Positions 59,536-60,000 of a DNA stretch of 60,000 nt are shown one piece after another. The notes under the pieces were generated by a model, which was not told where the DNA came from, searched no databases, and saw only the letters and a program-made list of their open reading frames with translations. This DNA is from Liolophura sinensis (Eukaryota > Mollusca > Polyplacophora > Chitonida > Chitonidae), in contig NC_088304.1 in NCBI RefSeq assembly GCF_032854445.1, forward strand, positions 6,771,704 through 6,831,703. The letters are read 5' to 3'. Both the position numbers and the translations under genes were made by a program. Each line of letters starts with the position of its first letter. Positions within the stretch are counted from its first letter, which is position 1.

Positions 59536-60000
59536 TCTGTCATCTGATGTTATCTTTGTCTCACCAATGCCTTCCAAAGACATGAAATGTTATAGGGATA
59601 ATTGCAATGAAGGGAAGATGTCATTCTGTCATCTGATGTTATGTTTGTCTCACCAATGCCTTCCAAAAGACATGAAATGTTACAGGGATAATTGCAATGA
59701 AGCGAAGATGTCACTCTGTCATCTGATGTTATGTTTGTCTCACCAATGCCTTCCAAAAGACATGAAATGTTATAGGGATAACTGCAATGAAGGGAAGATG
59801 TCATTCTGTCATCTGATGGTATGTTTGTCTCACCAATGCCTTCCAAAAGACATGAAATGTTATAGGGATAACTGCAATGAAGGGAAGATGTCATTCTGTC
59901 ATCTGATGTTATGTTTGTCTCACCAATGCCTTCCAAAAGACATGAAATGTTATAGGGATAACTGCAATGAAGGGAAGATGTCATTCTGTCATCTGATGTT
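59530..60000. repeat. 90-bp tandem array at window edge
   Basis: At least five units at exact 90-bp spacing (TCATTCTGTC at 59621, 59801, 59891 and 59981, TCACTCTGTC at 59711). On the TPCN1 sense strand each unit has a pyrimidine-rich stretch and, in the outer units, TTGCAG followed by 38 nt and a GTGAGA. The innermost unit runs into the TPCN1 exon at 59474-59535 and has one base deleted. The array continues beyond the window. Confidence 0.93.

Noticed and set aside
59550-59984. 144-codon minus-strand repeat frame
   Set aside because: Follows from the 90-bp period. It is broken by a one-base deletion before the real TPCN1 exon.

Overview
This is animal nuclear DNA. The coding information sits in short exons with GT/AG borders, there are three families of tRNA-derived SINE-like repeats, and many introns are filled with minisatellites. 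The SINE types and the channel protein sequence fit a marine lophotrochozoan, most likely a mollusc. The species cannot be fixed from the sequence alone.

Right part (about 40.2-60 kb, minus strand): the 3' part of one well-supported gene, a two-pore cation channel of the TPC1 type (TPCN1). Ten consecutive exons join with matching intron phases. They encode repeat-domain II from segment S3 to the C-terminus, and an eleventh exon, whose 5' edge is unclear, precedes them. The introns are dominated by tandem arrays. About 80 copies of an 84-bp unit fill 43.5-50.5 kb, and a second block of the same unit at 53.8-55.0 kb is bracketed by a 29-bp direct repeat. Further arrays are 69-bp (51.4-52.4 kb), 19-bp (52.9-53.4 kb), 22-bp (56.2-56.6 kb) and 90-bp (59.5-60 kb). 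The 84-bp unit contains the 3' end of a TPCN1 coding exon and its splice donor.

Middle part (about 11.1-33 kb, plus strand): three tandem paralogues of a small secreted cysteine-containing protein. Each has a non-coding first exon, a signal-peptide exon, a C-x-W exon and a last exon with C-x-x-C. Only the middle copy (24.36-26.85 kb, 132 aa) keeps the full-length last exon. Its cysteine and tryptophan spacing resembles interleukin-17 cytokines, which is inference only. Copies one and three end early. Minisatellites and SINEs in their introns account for most of the length differences between copies. A duplicated 5' flank at 34.0 kb suggests remains of a fourth unit.

Left part (1-11 kb) and 33-40 kb: no recognisable gene. 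These stretches hold SINE copies, a further dispersed repeat family with at least five copies, a 111-bp foldback element, minisatellites and AT-rich sequence. The arrays at 36.6-38.0 and 39.5-40.2 kb lie downstream of the TPCN1 stop codon.
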